Positions 34,794-43,618 of a stretch of 64,000 bases of DNA are shown piece by piece. Below the pieces are notes generated by a model, which was not told the origin of the DNA, ran no database searches, and worked only from the letters and a program-made list of their open reading frames with translations. The number at the start of each line of letters is the position of its first letter. The first letter of the stretch is position 1. A program made the position numbers and the translations under genes. This stretch comes from Gemmatimonas aurantiaca (lineage in GTDB: Bacteria; Gemmatimonadota; Gemmatimonadetes; Gemmatimonadales; Gemmatimonadaceae), in assembly GCF_037190085.1 (NCBI RefSeq), contig NZ_JBBCJO010000002.1, positions 248,001 to 312,000 on the forward strand, given 5' to 3'.

Positions 34794-35456
34794 TCAGGCG
34801 CGATCGACGCGTTGTGGTTCCGCGGCCGGCACGGGAACGGGTTGGGCGGCGCCGGCGCCGAGGCGCCCCTGGTCGCTCAGCACCCGGGTGAGGAAACGCT
34901 GCCCCTCGCCGATGCGCTCGGTTTCGATGGCGATCGATTCCACGGCCTGCGCCATCTGGTCGAGCCGGTCGTGCACTTCCCGGGGTACCGGTGTCACCAC
35001 GGTCGCCCCGCGCTTCCAGATGCGGCGGGCATAGGCGATGGCCAGCGGCCCCAGCACGAAGATGATGAAGACGATGGGGATCGCCATGATCTCTTCCGGC
35101 GGCCCATTGCGCTGCAGGGGCGGCCGTTCCACGATGGCGCCCGGAATCGCCGCCGCCTTGGCCACGGCCAGATCGGCCTGGGCGATCTGCCCCTCGACCG
35201 ACGAGATGCGCGCATCGGTCTCCTTGAGCCGGATTTCGAGGCCGGCCCGGTCGGCCGTGGTGATGTTGTCCGACCGGAGGTTGTTCGACAGGTCACGCCG
35301 CTGGTCTTCCAGACGGTCGAGCTGATTGCGCAGCTCCTTTCGCTGCGCCACCATCCCTTCGTAGACCTCCTGCGGGCCCGCGGGCCCCATCTGCACGGAG
35401 ACGGGGAACTCGGCGACCTGCGGCAAAACCGGTGGGGCGGGCTGGAAACCTGGCAT
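34794..35456 (-). CDS. Membrane protein with coiled coil, unknown function
   Basis: 220 residues from the ATG at 35456, although the frame stays open upstream and no clear ribosome-binding site marks the start. A Pro-rich N-terminus is followed by a coiled coil at about 35-105 (EGMVAQRKELRNQLDRLEDQ...) and one TM segment at ~123-142 (IMAIPIVFIIFVLGPLAIA). The C-terminal cytosolic part is helical. It reads toward the sigma-factor operon; the G15 run lies between them. No family recognised. Confidence 0.68.
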   Translation of the reverse strand: MPGFQPAPPVLPQVAEFPVSVQMGPAGPQEVYEGMVAQRKELRNQLDRLEDQRRDLSNNLRSDNITTADRAGLEIRLKETDARISSVEGQIAQADLAVAKAAAIPGAIVERPPLQRNGPPEEIMAIPIVFIIFVLGPLAIAYARRIWKRGATVVTPVPREVHDRLDQMAQAVESIAIETERIGEGQRFLTRVLSDQGRLGAGAAQPVPVPAAEPQRVDRA

Positions 35457-35581
35457 CGGAGCGTCGGGAAGGCGGACTCGGTGGGGGCGCAGTGTCCGTA
35501 CGATCCGCCTTCGCCCCGGTTTCGGCAACGGGTTCCACCGCGAGGCCCCGGATTCCCTGCCGCGCGACGATTCGACACGCC

Positions 35582-36841
35582 ATGACGAGGATGATCCCGA
35601 TGATTCCTGCGATCCGGCCGGGGACGATGCGCCTGGTGACCAGCCTGGCGACCAGCCTGCTGCTGGCATCGGGCTGCCACCGCGCGTCCGGCGGGGCTGC
35701 CGCCGTCCCCCAGGCACCCTTCATGGGATCGCTGCCAGGGGAACTACCGCTGACGCCGCTGCCCGCCTCGGCGACAGGCGCGCGACTTCCCGAACAGCTC
35801 GCCGACAGTACCTGGTGGCGCATGATCGGCGAGTTCTCCGAGCCGGGAGGCTACTTCCGGTCGGAGAATTTCGTGTCGAACGAACTCGGGCTGCAGCACG
35901 TGGTGGCGCGCCTCCGGCAGTCGGCGCCACCGGGCAGCGTCTACCTCGGGGTCGGCCCCGAACAGAACTTCACGTACATCGCCGCGCTCGAGCCGCGCAT
36001 CGTGTTCATCGTCGACATCCGTCGACAGAATCTGCTGCAGCACCTGTGGTACAAGGCGGTCTTCGAACTGTCGCCCACCCGGGCCGAGTTCCTGGCGCGG
36101 CTCTTTGCCCGTCCCCTGGCCAGCGGGGCGGCTCCGTCGATCACCTGGAGCGCCGACTCGCTCATCGCGCGCCTCGATCGCACAGCGATGGACACGGCCT
36201 ATTTCCAGCGCACCTACACGGAGGTGGAGGCCCATCTCCGGCGGGTGCGCGGCATCCCGCTCGACTCCGCCGACCGGGCCACGCTGCACTACATCGACGG
36301 GGTGTTTGCCAACAGCGGGCCCGATCTCAACTACTCCAGCGGCAGCGGAGTCGGCGGGGGATTCGGACGTGGCGGATTCCGGCGCATGCCCAGCTTCGCG
36401 GAAGTGGCCGTCGCCACCGACCCCCACGGCACCAATCTGGGATTCCTCGGCACCGAAGCCGCCTATCGGCGCGTGCGGGACATGCAGCGGCGCAATCTCA
36501 TCATCCCCGTCGTCGGCAACTTTGCCGGCCCCCACGCCCTGCGTCGGGTGGGCGCCTGGCTGCACGAACAGGACGCCCGGGTGCAGGTGTTCTACACGAG
36601 CAACGTCGAGCAGTACCTCTTCCAGCAGGGCGACGAATGGGCGCGCTTCTACGCCAACGTCGGCGCCATGCCGGTCGATCCCACCGCTAGCTTCATCCGC
36701 TCCGTGACCGGAGGCTTCGGCGTGCCGCGGTCTTCCTTCATGATGACCCAGCTCACCAGCCCGATCGGCGAGATCGTCCAGGCGGCGGCCAGCGGAACGC
36801 TGGGAGGATACGGAGACGTGATCCGCCGATCTGTACCGTGA
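35582..36841 (+). CDS. Lipoprotein of unknown function with Rossmann-like core
   Basis: 419 residues from ATG 35582, or 404 from ATG 35627; the second gives a tighter signal (MRLVTSLATSLLLASGC) and a Gly-rich region just before. The lipobox LASGC anchors it to a membrane. The body carries VYLGVGPEQNFTYIAAL then RIVFIVDIRRQNLLQHLWYKA, which reads like a Rossmann-type Gly loop and an acidic residue at the next strand end, as in methyltransferase-like folds. There is also a Gly-rich insert (~258-270). I do not recognise a characterised family; homologues with this phrase occur in other environmental bacteria from my recall. Enzymatic activity is unproven. Confidence 0.68.
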   Translation: MTRMIPMIPAIRPGTMRLVTSLATSLLLASGCHRASGGAAAVPQAPFMGSLPGELPLTPLPASATGARLPEQLADSTWWRMIGEFSEPGGYFRSENFVSNELGLQHVVARLRQSAPPGSVYLGVGPEQNFTYIAALEPRIVFIVDIRRQNLLQHLWYKAVFELSPTRAEFLARLFARPLASGAAPSITWSADSLIARLDRTAMDTAYFQRTYTEVEAHLRRVRGIPLDSADRATLHYIDGVFANSGPDLNYSSGSGVGGGFGRGGFRRMPSFAEVAVATDPHGTNLGFLGTEAAYRRVRDMQRRNLIIPVVGNFAGPHALRRVGAWLHEQDARVQVFYTSNVEQYLFQQGDEWARFYANVGAMPVDPTASFIRSVTGGFGVPRSSFMMTQLTSPIGEIVQAAASGTLGGYGDVIRRSVP

Positions 36842-36859
36842 GAGAGGGGCGGCTTCTGC

Positions 36860-37125
36860 GGTCAGATGTCAGAGGGTCAGAACTGAGACGGAGATAGGAA
36901 GCAGGAGGGAGGGGTCAGATATCAGAGATCTGAGCACTGGCGGTCGAGGGGATCGTGCCCGCCACGGGCGCCGCTGGCCGGGGCGCGAAGCGCCCCGCAA
37001 AAACGCCGAACCCTCGCGTCAGTACCCACCCGCAAGCGAAGTGCTCGGACCTCTGACCTCTGGCCACTCCTTCCTGCTCCCTATCTCCGTCTCAGTTCTG
37101 ACCCTCTGATCTCTGCCCTCTGACC
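36860..37125. repeat. Large inverted repeat, related to the 16/17 kb elements
   Basis: The gap 36842-37298 has no gene. Left arm 36860-36937 pairs with right arm 37041-37125 with a few mismatches; the section CTATCTCCGTCTCAGTTCTG and its neighbours match perfectly over 29 bases. The enclosed ~100 bases are GC-rich. The core GGAGCAGGAGGGAG-like words resemble the palindromes at 15988 and 17240. Confidence 0.85.
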
Positions 37126-37157
37126 CCGTCTGAAAATCTGAGCCCGGACCCAGCCCG

Positions 37158-37186
37158 TTGACTCTCCCCCCGTTTTTCCCCATTTA
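37158..37186 (+). promoter_or_regulatory. Candidate promoter for the L31 gene
   Basis: TTGACT (37158-37163) and CATTTA (37181-37186) are 17 bases apart in an otherwise GC-rich stretch. That leaves a ~105-base 5' leader before the L31 ATG at 37299, long enough for leader control, though I could not define a structure. Confidence 0.5.
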
Positions 37187-37298
37187 TTAAGGCTCTCGCC
37201 TGTTGAGCGAGCCGGTGGTGGCCCATGGGCCGCCCGCCCGGTCACCCCATTCAAGAACGCGCTCACCGCCGGCAATGGTGGCGCACGCTGGAGTCACG

Positions 37299-37544
37299 AT
37301 GGCCAAAGAAGGCATTCATCCGCCGTATCATCCCGTGGTGTTCAAGGACGCCTCCACGGGCGCGTTGGTGCTCACCCGTTCGACCATGACGAGCGAGACC
37401 AAGATCAAGCTCGACGATGGCAACGAGTATCCGATGATCCAGCTCGAAATCACGAGCGACTCGCACCCGTTCTACACGGGCACGCAGCGCCTCATCGATA
37501 CGCAGGGCCGCGTCGACAAGTTCAAGAAGCGCTACGGCCGCTGA
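37299..37544 (+). CDS. rpmE2: 50S ribosomal protein L31 type B
   Basis: 81 residues from ATG 37299 with GGAG 5-6 bases upstream. It begins MAKEGIHPPYHPVVFKDAST and contains the SHPFYTGTQRLIDTQGRVDKF C-terminus of L31. It has no cysteine, so it is the zinc-independent type B form, which is longer than the zinc form. In many bacteria type B L31 replaces the zinc form under zinc shortage; here no Zur-type box is visible upstream, so it may be the constitutive copy. A terminator follows at 37589. Confidence 0.95.
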   Translation: MAKEGIHPPYHPVVFKDASTGALVLTRSTMTSETKIKLDDGNEYPMIQLEITSDSHPFYTGTQRLIDTQGRVDKFKKRYGR

Positions 37545-37588
37545 GCATCGCCGCGGGTATCCGCCGCGACTGCCCGATGCCTCAACGC

Positions 37589-37626
37589 ACGAAGCCCCGC
37601 CTCATCGGCGGGGCTTCGTCGTTTTC
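37589..37626. terminator. Rho-independent terminator after L31
   Basis: A 13-bp stem (ACGAAGCCCCGCC with its complement) and 5-base loop followed by CGTTTT. It lies between convergent genes (L31 and the 37657 gene). Confidence 0.9.
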
Positions 37627-37656
37627 AGGGAAACGCGGGGCGCCTTCAGGAGGCCG

Positions 37657-39030
37657 TCAGCGCTGCTCGATGCGCCGCAGGGCGGCGCGCGTGCATCCTT
37701 CGATCCGCGGATGCCCCGTCACCACGCTGGTGAGCCTGGCCGCGCCCTGCACCACCTCGAAGACGAATCCGGTGGACGTCACACGCGGCCCCTCGGCCGC
37801 CTCATCGGCAATGAGCGCCAGCAACCGACGCTCTGCGTCGGTGCGGGCCAGTGACTGTCGCGCCTGCGCGAGAGCCGCATCCACCTCTCCTTGTGCTCCG
37901 AACAACGCCGAGCCGGGACTGCCGCAGGCCGAAGACAGCAGCTCTCCGTACCGATCGGCACGCACCGCTCTCGGAATGGCAGGGTCGAGCAGGTCGGCAA
38001 TGGCCTGTCGCTGCAACGCGGCTGCGGTCGCGCGCGACGCGGGCGTGAAGCGCACCGCCGCGAGGGGAGCAAGCGGTGCCGTCAGCGCATCGCGTTCATG
38101 ACGACCGCGGGCCACATCGATCTGTCGGAGCGCATCGCGTCCGATGTTGACGAATGACTGCGCAATGACCGCGTCAACGGTTCCCAGGCTGTTGTCGAGC
38201 AGCACGAAGCCCAGGGAGAGAATCGTGCGCGCAGCGGACTCCGCACGATCGTAGTCGCCCATCGCCACATGGTGCGCGACCCGGGCCACGCCGGCATTGG
38301 CCAGGCTCATGGCCCGCGGATACTGGTACGGTACGCCCGACAGGGGAACCTGGCCATCGAGAACCGCGCGGAAACGTGTCCCGACCAGATCGGCCCGGCC
38401 TGCCCGGGCAGCCAGATCGGCGTCGCGCCAGATCGGATGCGCCGCCACGGCCGCTGCCCAGGCCCGCTCCCCGGCGGAAAGCCTCCCGGTGGCCGCGGCA
38501 ACGATCTTCGAGGTACCGGGATTCATCCATTGCTCGTGGGAAGCCTCCGCGAACAGTGCCGGCAAAGCCGCCTGCCCTGCATTGGTCCCGGCTTCGATCC
38601 CGACGCCATGCACTCCCGACCCGTTGTCCGTCGCATAGTCCGACGGCAGGACGCGATTGAAGGCCGCTCCAGTTGCCTCAGGACTCAATGTGGCATCCAC
38701 CGGTGTTCTGAGCGCGCGCAGTCGCTCCATTTCGACGATGCGGGACCGATAGCCCGTGCGATCCCGGAGCAACTCGTCTCCGGACACCACGATCGTCACG
38801 ATCGGAATGGCGGCGATGAGCGCAAAGCCGATCGCCAGATCCCGCCCGGTTCGCATCACGAAGCGCATCGCGGTTCGCAGCGCACGGATCTGCGAAGAAG
38901 GCCCCACGCCCGCGGTTTCTTCGACGACCGGTCGGTCAGCAGACGCACGCCGATGCGTCAGGGCCGCGCGCAGTGCCGATTGCCATGAACCACCGAGCCG
39001 TTCGGCCGTTGCCACAGAGGGGGAATGCAT
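37657..39030 (-). CDS. Membrane protein next to a Ser/Thr kinase, unknown function
   Basis: 457 residues. One TM segment lies at about 66-83 (AIGFALIAAIPIVTIVVSG), with a ~60-residue cytosolic N-terminus and a long helical extracytoplasmic part with TPR-like features (repeated Ala-rich helices, e.g. GDYDRAESAARTILSLGFVLLDN). It has few Cys. It starts 3 bases after the kinase stop, so the two are one operon and this is probably the kinase's partner or a target. No recognised family. Confidence 0.7.
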   Translation of the reverse strand: MHSPSVATAERLGGSWQSALRAALTHRRASADRPVVEETAGVGPSSQIRALRTAMRFVMRTGRDLAIGFALIAAIPIVTIVVSGDELLRDRTGYRSRIVEMERLRALRTPVDATLSPEATGAAFNRVLPSDYATDNGSGVHGVGIEAGTNAGQAALPALFAEASHEQWMNPGTSKIVAAATGRLSAGERAWAAAVAAHPIWRDADLAARAGRADLVGTRFRAVLDGQVPLSGVPYQYPRAMSLANAGVARVAHHVAMGDYDRAESAARTILSLGFVLLDNSLGTVDAVIAQSFVNIGRDALRQIDVARGRHERDALTAPLAPLAAVRFTPASRATAAALQRQAIADLLDPAIPRAVRADRYGELLSSACGSPGSALFGAQGEVDAALAQARQSLARTDAERRLLALIADEAAEGPRVTSTGFVFEVVQGAARLTSVVTGHPRIEGCTRAALRRIEQR

Positions 39031-39032
39031 GA

Positions 39033-41063
39033 TCAGGCGGGAGAAAGGGCGATGCCGTGGCCTATGTCGTTGCGGATTTCGTTGGCGATATCACCGCGGA
39101 TGTCGCGGCCGGTGTCATGAAGACCGCCACCAAGCCGATGACGCCCGTGATGTGTTGCCTCGTCAGGCGCCAGGAGGGCATCCACTTCATGATGGGCCTC
39201 GACCAGACGGGACAGTTCCTCTGCCAGAGCGGAAGCCGCACGCAGATCCGTCTGCAATCCCACCGACGTGGTCGCACCCGCATGCAACCGCAGCAAGCCC
39301 AGACGCAGCGTCTCCAGCGACGCGACGGTGGCGCTGAACTGCTCCTGCAGCGCAGCCCGCTCGGCACGCAACGCATCGACCGTGGACACTGTGGCCGCTC
39401 GGAGGGCACCGCCTGCCTCGTCACGCAGGTCGCCTATCTGATCGATGCGCTCCCGCAGCAGGCGCGCGCGATGCCGCAGGGCTTCCAGAGTCGCCGGCAC
39501 ATCGCGCAACATCCGGCGTGTTTGACGCGGCAGGCCTTCGAACAACGATTCCGCGGCAAGCCCGATGGACAACTCCGTCGCGCGATGCGTGGCCGCGATC
39601 CGATGCGGCACGGCGCGCCCGAAACGCCGCGCCAGGCGAAATGCCATCATGCCGCAACGTCCCGTCCACACGGCATGCCAGAAGCGCACATCGAGTTCAC
39701 GTCGACCGAGTATCGCGACGCCCCACAACACCAGGGACGCGGCCGTAGCGCCCGCCACGACCGCGAGCAGTGGCATCAGCGATACCACAGGTAATACCGC
39801 GGGTGATACCGACAGGGTGGCGACAAGCCCTGACATCGACACCACACCCAACGCTGCGGTCGTCGTGGCGCCGATGCGGACGACCGAACGGAGTGCCCGT
39901 TGCATCAGTCGCCGGAATCCCTGCGATTCGACGGTCGATTCCTCGCGCACGGCGTCCAGTTCCGCATCGAACGCACGGGCGACGTCTGCCTGTTGGAAGC
40001 CTTCGCGCAGCAGATGACGCGCAGCGCTCACACCAAAGGCGATGGGCGCCAACAGCATCGTGCTCACCAACGTGGCGACGCCCGCCGTCGCCCCGGCCAC
40101 GGCCGTGACAACCAGGCTTCCGCCAAGTCCTCCCACGAGCGCGAGCAGCGTCCCTCCGCTGTCCATGCGTCCAGTGCGCCGTGCAAACGTGCGCAGGACC
40201 ACCGGCAATTCCCGTCGTTGCTCGAGTAGCTTGCCCAGGTGCGTGGCCACGACATCGGCGGAGGCCGGTCGTTCCGATGGTTCCTTGGCCAGGCACCATT
40301 CGACGAGTTGTGCGAGTCGTCGCGGAATCGCAAATTCCGGCGCCGTGAGCGAGGGCACGGCACGCATGCAATGCTGCGCAACGACTTCGGCCGTCGTAGC
40401 CCCGCAAAACGGCAGACGTCCCGTCAACAGATACCACGCGGTGACGCCCAGTGCGTAGAGATCGCTGGCCGGCGATGGTACGCCGCCCAGTGCCACTTCG
40501 GGACTCAGGAACTCGGGTGTCCCGATGAGTTCACCAACGTCGTCGCCCATCTGCGCGATACCGAAGTCCGCAACCAGCGCACGTCCGCTGTCCCGCTCGA
40601 TGAGAATGTTGTCGGGCTTGATGTCGCGATGAATCACGGCGCGGCCGTGTGCGTAGCTCAATGCCCATGCCACTTCGCGAAGCCACCGGCCCGCGTCTCC
40701 CGATGAGACGGGACCGCGCTGTTGCACACGATCCGCCAGCGTCTCGCCGTCGATGAACGCCATCACGAAGAACACGAAGTCGTCCACTTCGTCGACGGAA
40801 TGCACGGGAACGATGTGCGGATGCGAGAGCCCGGCAGCCAGACGCGCTTCCCGCAGAAAACGCGCACGCGTGGAGGCCTGCCCCGCGAGCGCGGGCGGCA
40901 GCAGTTTGATCGCCACTGGACGATCGAGGCGCACGTCATGGGCGAGGTAGACGATGCCGTTGCCGCCGCGTCCCAGTTCCCGATCGAGTGAATAGCGCCC
41001 GATCAGCGCCTGCTGGAATGCCAGGAAGAGCCCGTCGGATGGGAAGTGCTCGGATGTGGGCAT
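39033..41063 (-). CDS. Membrane-anchored Ser/Thr protein kinase (Hanks type)
   Basis: 676 residues. The N-terminal kinase domain (~22-290) has the Gly loop LGRGGNGIVYLAHD, Lys in VAIKLLPP, the catalytic loop VIHRDIKPDNILI, the metal-binding DFGIAQMG and an APE-like FLSPEVALGG. After it come four to five hydrophobic segments (~300-460), which split the protein into a kinase and a membrane-embedded C-terminal part with a helical tail. It lacks PASTA repeats. It should phosphorylate proteins in response to a membrane signal. The downstream gene at 37657 is coupled to it. Confidence 0.92.
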   Translation of the reverse strand: MPTSEHFPSDGLFLAFQQALIGRYSLDRELGRGGNGIVYLAHDVRLDRPVAIKLLPPALAGQASTRARFLREARLAAGLSHPHIVPVHSVDEVDDFVFFVMAFIDGETLADRVQQRGPVSSGDAGRWLREVAWALSYAHGRAVIHRDIKPDNILIERDSGRALVADFGIAQMGDDVGELIGTPEFLSPEVALGGVPSPASDLYALGVTAWYLLTGRLPFCGATTAEVVAQHCMRAVPSLTAPEFAIPRRLAQLVEWCLAKEPSERPASADVVATHLGKLLEQRRELPVVLRTFARRTGRMDSGGTLLALVGGLGGSLVVTAVAGATAGVATLVSTMLLAPIAFGVSAARHLLREGFQQADVARAFDAELDAVREESTVESQGFRRLMQRALRSVVRIGATTTAALGVVSMSGLVATLSVSPAVLPVVSLMPLLAVVAGATAASLVLWGVAILGRRELDVRFWHAVWTGRCGMMAFRLARRFGRAVPHRIAATHRATELSIGLAAESLFEGLPRQTRRMLRDVPATLEALRHRARLLRERIDQIGDLRDEAGGALRAATVSTVDALRAERAALQEQFSATVASLETLRLGLLRLHAGATTSVGLQTDLRAASALAEELSRLVEAHHEVDALLAPDEATHHGRHRLGGGLHDTGRDIRGDIANEIRNDIGHGIALSPA

Positions 41064-41114
41064 ATCACTGGTGACGACAGGACATGGTCATCGTCACCTT
41101 GCCTCATCGCTTGC

Positions 41115-41978
41115 CTACTCCGGCGGTTCACTCCCCGTCAGGGCCGCGGTCAGCAGGATCACCACGAGGGCCAGGGCCACCTCGAGACGCACCGTATTGC
41201 CGGCGGGCGTCTCGCCCGCGTGCACCCGCCGGCGCTGTGTGGCGCCAAGGGCGAGGATGGTCAGCACAATGACCGCTTTCGCCAGCAGCAGACGGCCATA
41301 GGGCGACGCGATCACCGCGGCGGGCGTGGCGGCCCCGAGTAACCGCAGGCTGCTCAGCACACCCGTGAGGGCCGCCAGTGGCGCGGCGATCGTGGCGATC
41401 CGGCTCACGCGGCGCCAGCGGACGGCGGCGGCGGCCGGCCACACCCGGTCGTCGGCCAGGGCCAGCACCAGCGCCCCGATCCACGCGCCCATCGCCAGGA
41501 CATGCAGGGCATCGAGCACGCGCGCACCCACGGGCCACCGTTCGTCGGCGTTGGCGTGTCCGAGGCCGCCCATGGCGAAACCCACCGCCAGCGCGCCGAT
41601 CCACAGCAGTGGCGTCGAGAGGCGACCGAAGAGCCGCGGCAATGCCACCGCGGTCACGGCACAGGCCACAGCCAGCGGCCCCCAGTTCCGGCCCCAGCCG
41701 CTGCCCAGCAGCGTCGCCGCCTCGGGCCACGGAATATCCAGGGCGCTCAACTGTGCCTGCAGCCAGATCAACGGCGCGAGCAGCAGCGCGATCGCCGCAC
41801 CGATGTGCAGCACGCGTCGGCTGGGTGAACTCCCGGATGCACCGGTCGATGAGACCGTCGGCGATGCTGCCGGCAAGGCCGATGCCGGCCATGCCGATGC
41901 CGGCAGCACCACCTCTCCAATGGCGACGGTCGCCCCGGCATAGAGCAGCACCTTGGCGACCGTCGTCAGTTCCAGCAT
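41115..41978 (-). CDS. copD: CopD-type copper resistance membrane protein
   Basis: 287 residues from the ATG at 41978, whose first base pairs overlap the copC stop (TAATG). Eight TM segments are predicted. The conserved CopD region is visible at LDALHVLAMGAWIGALV (family His in TM) and in the C-terminal helices with GRLLLAKAVIVLTILALGA. With CopC it is thought to carry copper across the inner membrane. It is the last gene of the mbnP-mbnH-copC-copD operon. Confidence 0.88.
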   Translation of the reverse strand: MLELTTVAKVLLYAGATVAIGEVVLPASAWPASALPAASPTVSSTGASGSSPSRRVLHIGAAIALLLAPLIWLQAQLSALDIPWPEAATLLGSGWGRNWGPLAVACAVTAVALPRLFGRLSTPLLWIGALAVGFAMGGLGHANADERWPVGARVLDALHVLAMGAWIGALVLALADDRVWPAAAAVRWRRVSRIATIAAPLAALTGVLSSLRLLGAATPAAVIASPYGRLLLAKAVIVLTILALGATQRRRVHAGETPAGNTVRLEVALALVVILLTAALTGSEPPE

Positions 41979-42388
41979 TACTTGGCGAGTTGCACGGTGA
42001 AGCCGTACGTGCCATCCACCACATGACCATCGTCCGACATCGCCTTCCACTTCACCGTGTACTTCCCGTTGCCGGGCGCCTTCGTGAACTTCGCCACGAT
42101 GGGATCATCGCTCCGCACGCCGCGCGTGAGCTTCGCCGTGGGCACCGCCGCACCGGCCGCATCCGTCACGGCGATACGCGAGGTGGCCAGATCGGCCGGC
42201 TCGCTGAGCCAGAGCTTCACGTCTTCGGGTGACGAGGCGAGCGTCGTGTCCTTGGCGGGAAACGACGCCTTGAGGCGCAGATGCGGAATCATGTCCGCCT
42301 GCGACACCACGGGAATGGCGACGGCCGCGATGACAGCCACTGCCGGAACGAAACGACGCAGGAACGGGGAACGGACAGAGCGGGTCAT
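41978..42388 (-). CDS. copC: CopC-domain periplasmic copper-binding protein
   Basis: 136 residues with a signal peptide (1-31, ending VVSQA). The Ig-like CopC fold has the initial His (MIPHLRLKASFPAKDTTL), the SEPADL strand and the C-terminal DDGHVVDGTYGFTVQLAK, which holds the second copper-site His. Canonical CopC binds Cu(II) at an N-terminal His; here that His is a few residues in from the predicted cleavage site. It overlaps mbnH by ATGA (42385-42388) and copD by one base. Confidence 0.9.
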   Translation of the reverse strand: MTRSVRSPFLRRFVPAVAVIAAVAIPVVSQADMIPHLRLKASFPAKDTTLASSPEDVKLWLSEPADLATSRIAVTDAAGAAVPTAKLTRGVRSDDPIVAKFTKAPGNGKYTVKWKAMSDDGHVVDGTYGFTVQLAK

Positions 42389-43605
42389 CGGGTGGATCTC
42401 CAGGGATTGGTGAAGCGCGGATCGCGCAGAAACGTGCTGTCGGTCAACGAACGAAGAAAGGCCACGAGATCTCGTTTTTCCTGCGGCGTGAGCTCCATCG
42501 GTTTGATGAACTCACTCTTGAGCGGACTCTCCGCGCCGACCCCGGCGTGCGGTCCACTCTTCACGGTACGACCACCTGCGTTGTAGTGCTCGATCACCTC
42601 TTCCAGCGTGGCGATACTGCCGTCGTGCATGTAAGGCGCCGTCACCGCGACATTCCGCAGACTCGGCGCCTTGAACTTCCCCATGTCCTCGGGATCATGG
42701 GTGATGCTTTCTACCCCGGTGTTCGTCGCCGGGTACGCGCCCTGCCCGTCGACGTTGTAGAGCGCGGTGTTGTGGAACTCCATCTCCACGAACCCCTTGC
42801 CCACGTAGTTCACCGTTCCCGTGAAGTTGAAGCCGCCGTGACAGTGGAAGCACTCCGTCTTCTCGCTGAAGAAGAGTTCCTCCCCACGCCGGGCCGACGC
42901 GCTGATGGCCGACGTTTTTCCCTGCTTGAAGACGTCGTACGGGGAACGACCGCTGATCATCGTCCGTTGAAAGCTCGCCAGCGCCTTCACGATGTGATCG
43001 AGCGACACGGGGTCGCCACCGCCCGGATAGGCGGCGGCAAACAGGGCGGCGTAGCGCGGTTCGGCGCGCACCCGCTGCAGCAGCTCCTGCTCGCGTCCGG
43101 AGAGTCCGAGTTCCACCGGATCCTCCCCGAACATCGGAACCAGCGCCTGCTGTTCCAGTGAACGCATGAGCGGATTCGCCCAGGTGAGCGCCGGACTGTA
43201 GGCGACGTTGGCGAGTCCCATGCTGCCGCGGGGATGGACCTCGCCGGTGGAGCCGACGGCGCGCGGGAGCGCGTCGGCAAAGGCACGCGACTGCAGATGG
43301 CAACTGGCGCAACTGAAGGTGCCGTTGCCGGACAACCGCGTGTCGTAGAACAGATGACGCCCCAGCGCCACCTTCGCGTCACTCATCGGATTGTCTGCGG
43401 GCACCACCGGCTCGGGGAACCCCGGCGGCAGTTGCCAGCGATACCCGTTGGGTGGCACAGTGCGGGCCGTCGGTCTGGCCGCCGCCGAGGGCGCCGGTGG
43501 CTGTGCACCGATGGCCCCGAGCGCGGCACCAGCGGCGCCGGCACCGGTGACACCGAACAGCACCGGCACCGCGTGAGACCACCAGGACCTGCGTCGACGC
43601 GTCAT
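42385..43605 (-). CDS. mbnH: MbnH-type di-heme enzyme (MauG/cytochrome c peroxidase family)
   Basis: 406 residues from the ATG at 43605 (a GTG at 43632 would overlap the upstream gene). A Tat- or Sec-like N-terminus (MTRRRRSWW and a hydrophobic run) exports it. Two haem c sites are visible: CASCH at residues 99-103 and CFHCH at 252-256. The upstream gene is MbnP; in methanotrophs MbnH uses a high-valent di-heme state to convert a Trp of MbnP to kynurenine. The pair occurs in many bacteria without methanobactin (known as a 'metallo-mystery pair'). Here it is fused in operon with copC and copD. Confidence 0.85.
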   Translation of the reverse strand: MTRRRRSWWSHAVPVLFGVTGAGAAGAALGAIGAQPPAPSAAARPTARTVPPNGYRWQLPPGFPEPVVPADNPMSDAKVALGRHLFYDTRLSGNGTFSCASCHLQSRAFADALPRAVGSTGEVHPRGSMGLANVAYSPALTWANPLMRSLEQQALVPMFGEDPVELGLSGREQELLQRVRAEPRYAALFAAAYPGGGDPVSLDHIVKALASFQRTMISGRSPYDVFKQGKTSAISASARRGEELFFSEKTECFHCHGGFNFTGTVNYVGKGFVEMEFHNTALYNVDGQGAYPATNTGVESITHDPEDMGKFKAPSLRNVAVTAPYMHDGSIATLEEVIEHYNAGGRTVKSGPHAGVGAESPLKSEFIKPMELTPQEKRDLVAFLRSLTDSTFLRDPRFTNPWRSTR

Positions 43606-43618
43606 CGGTCGTCGCCGG

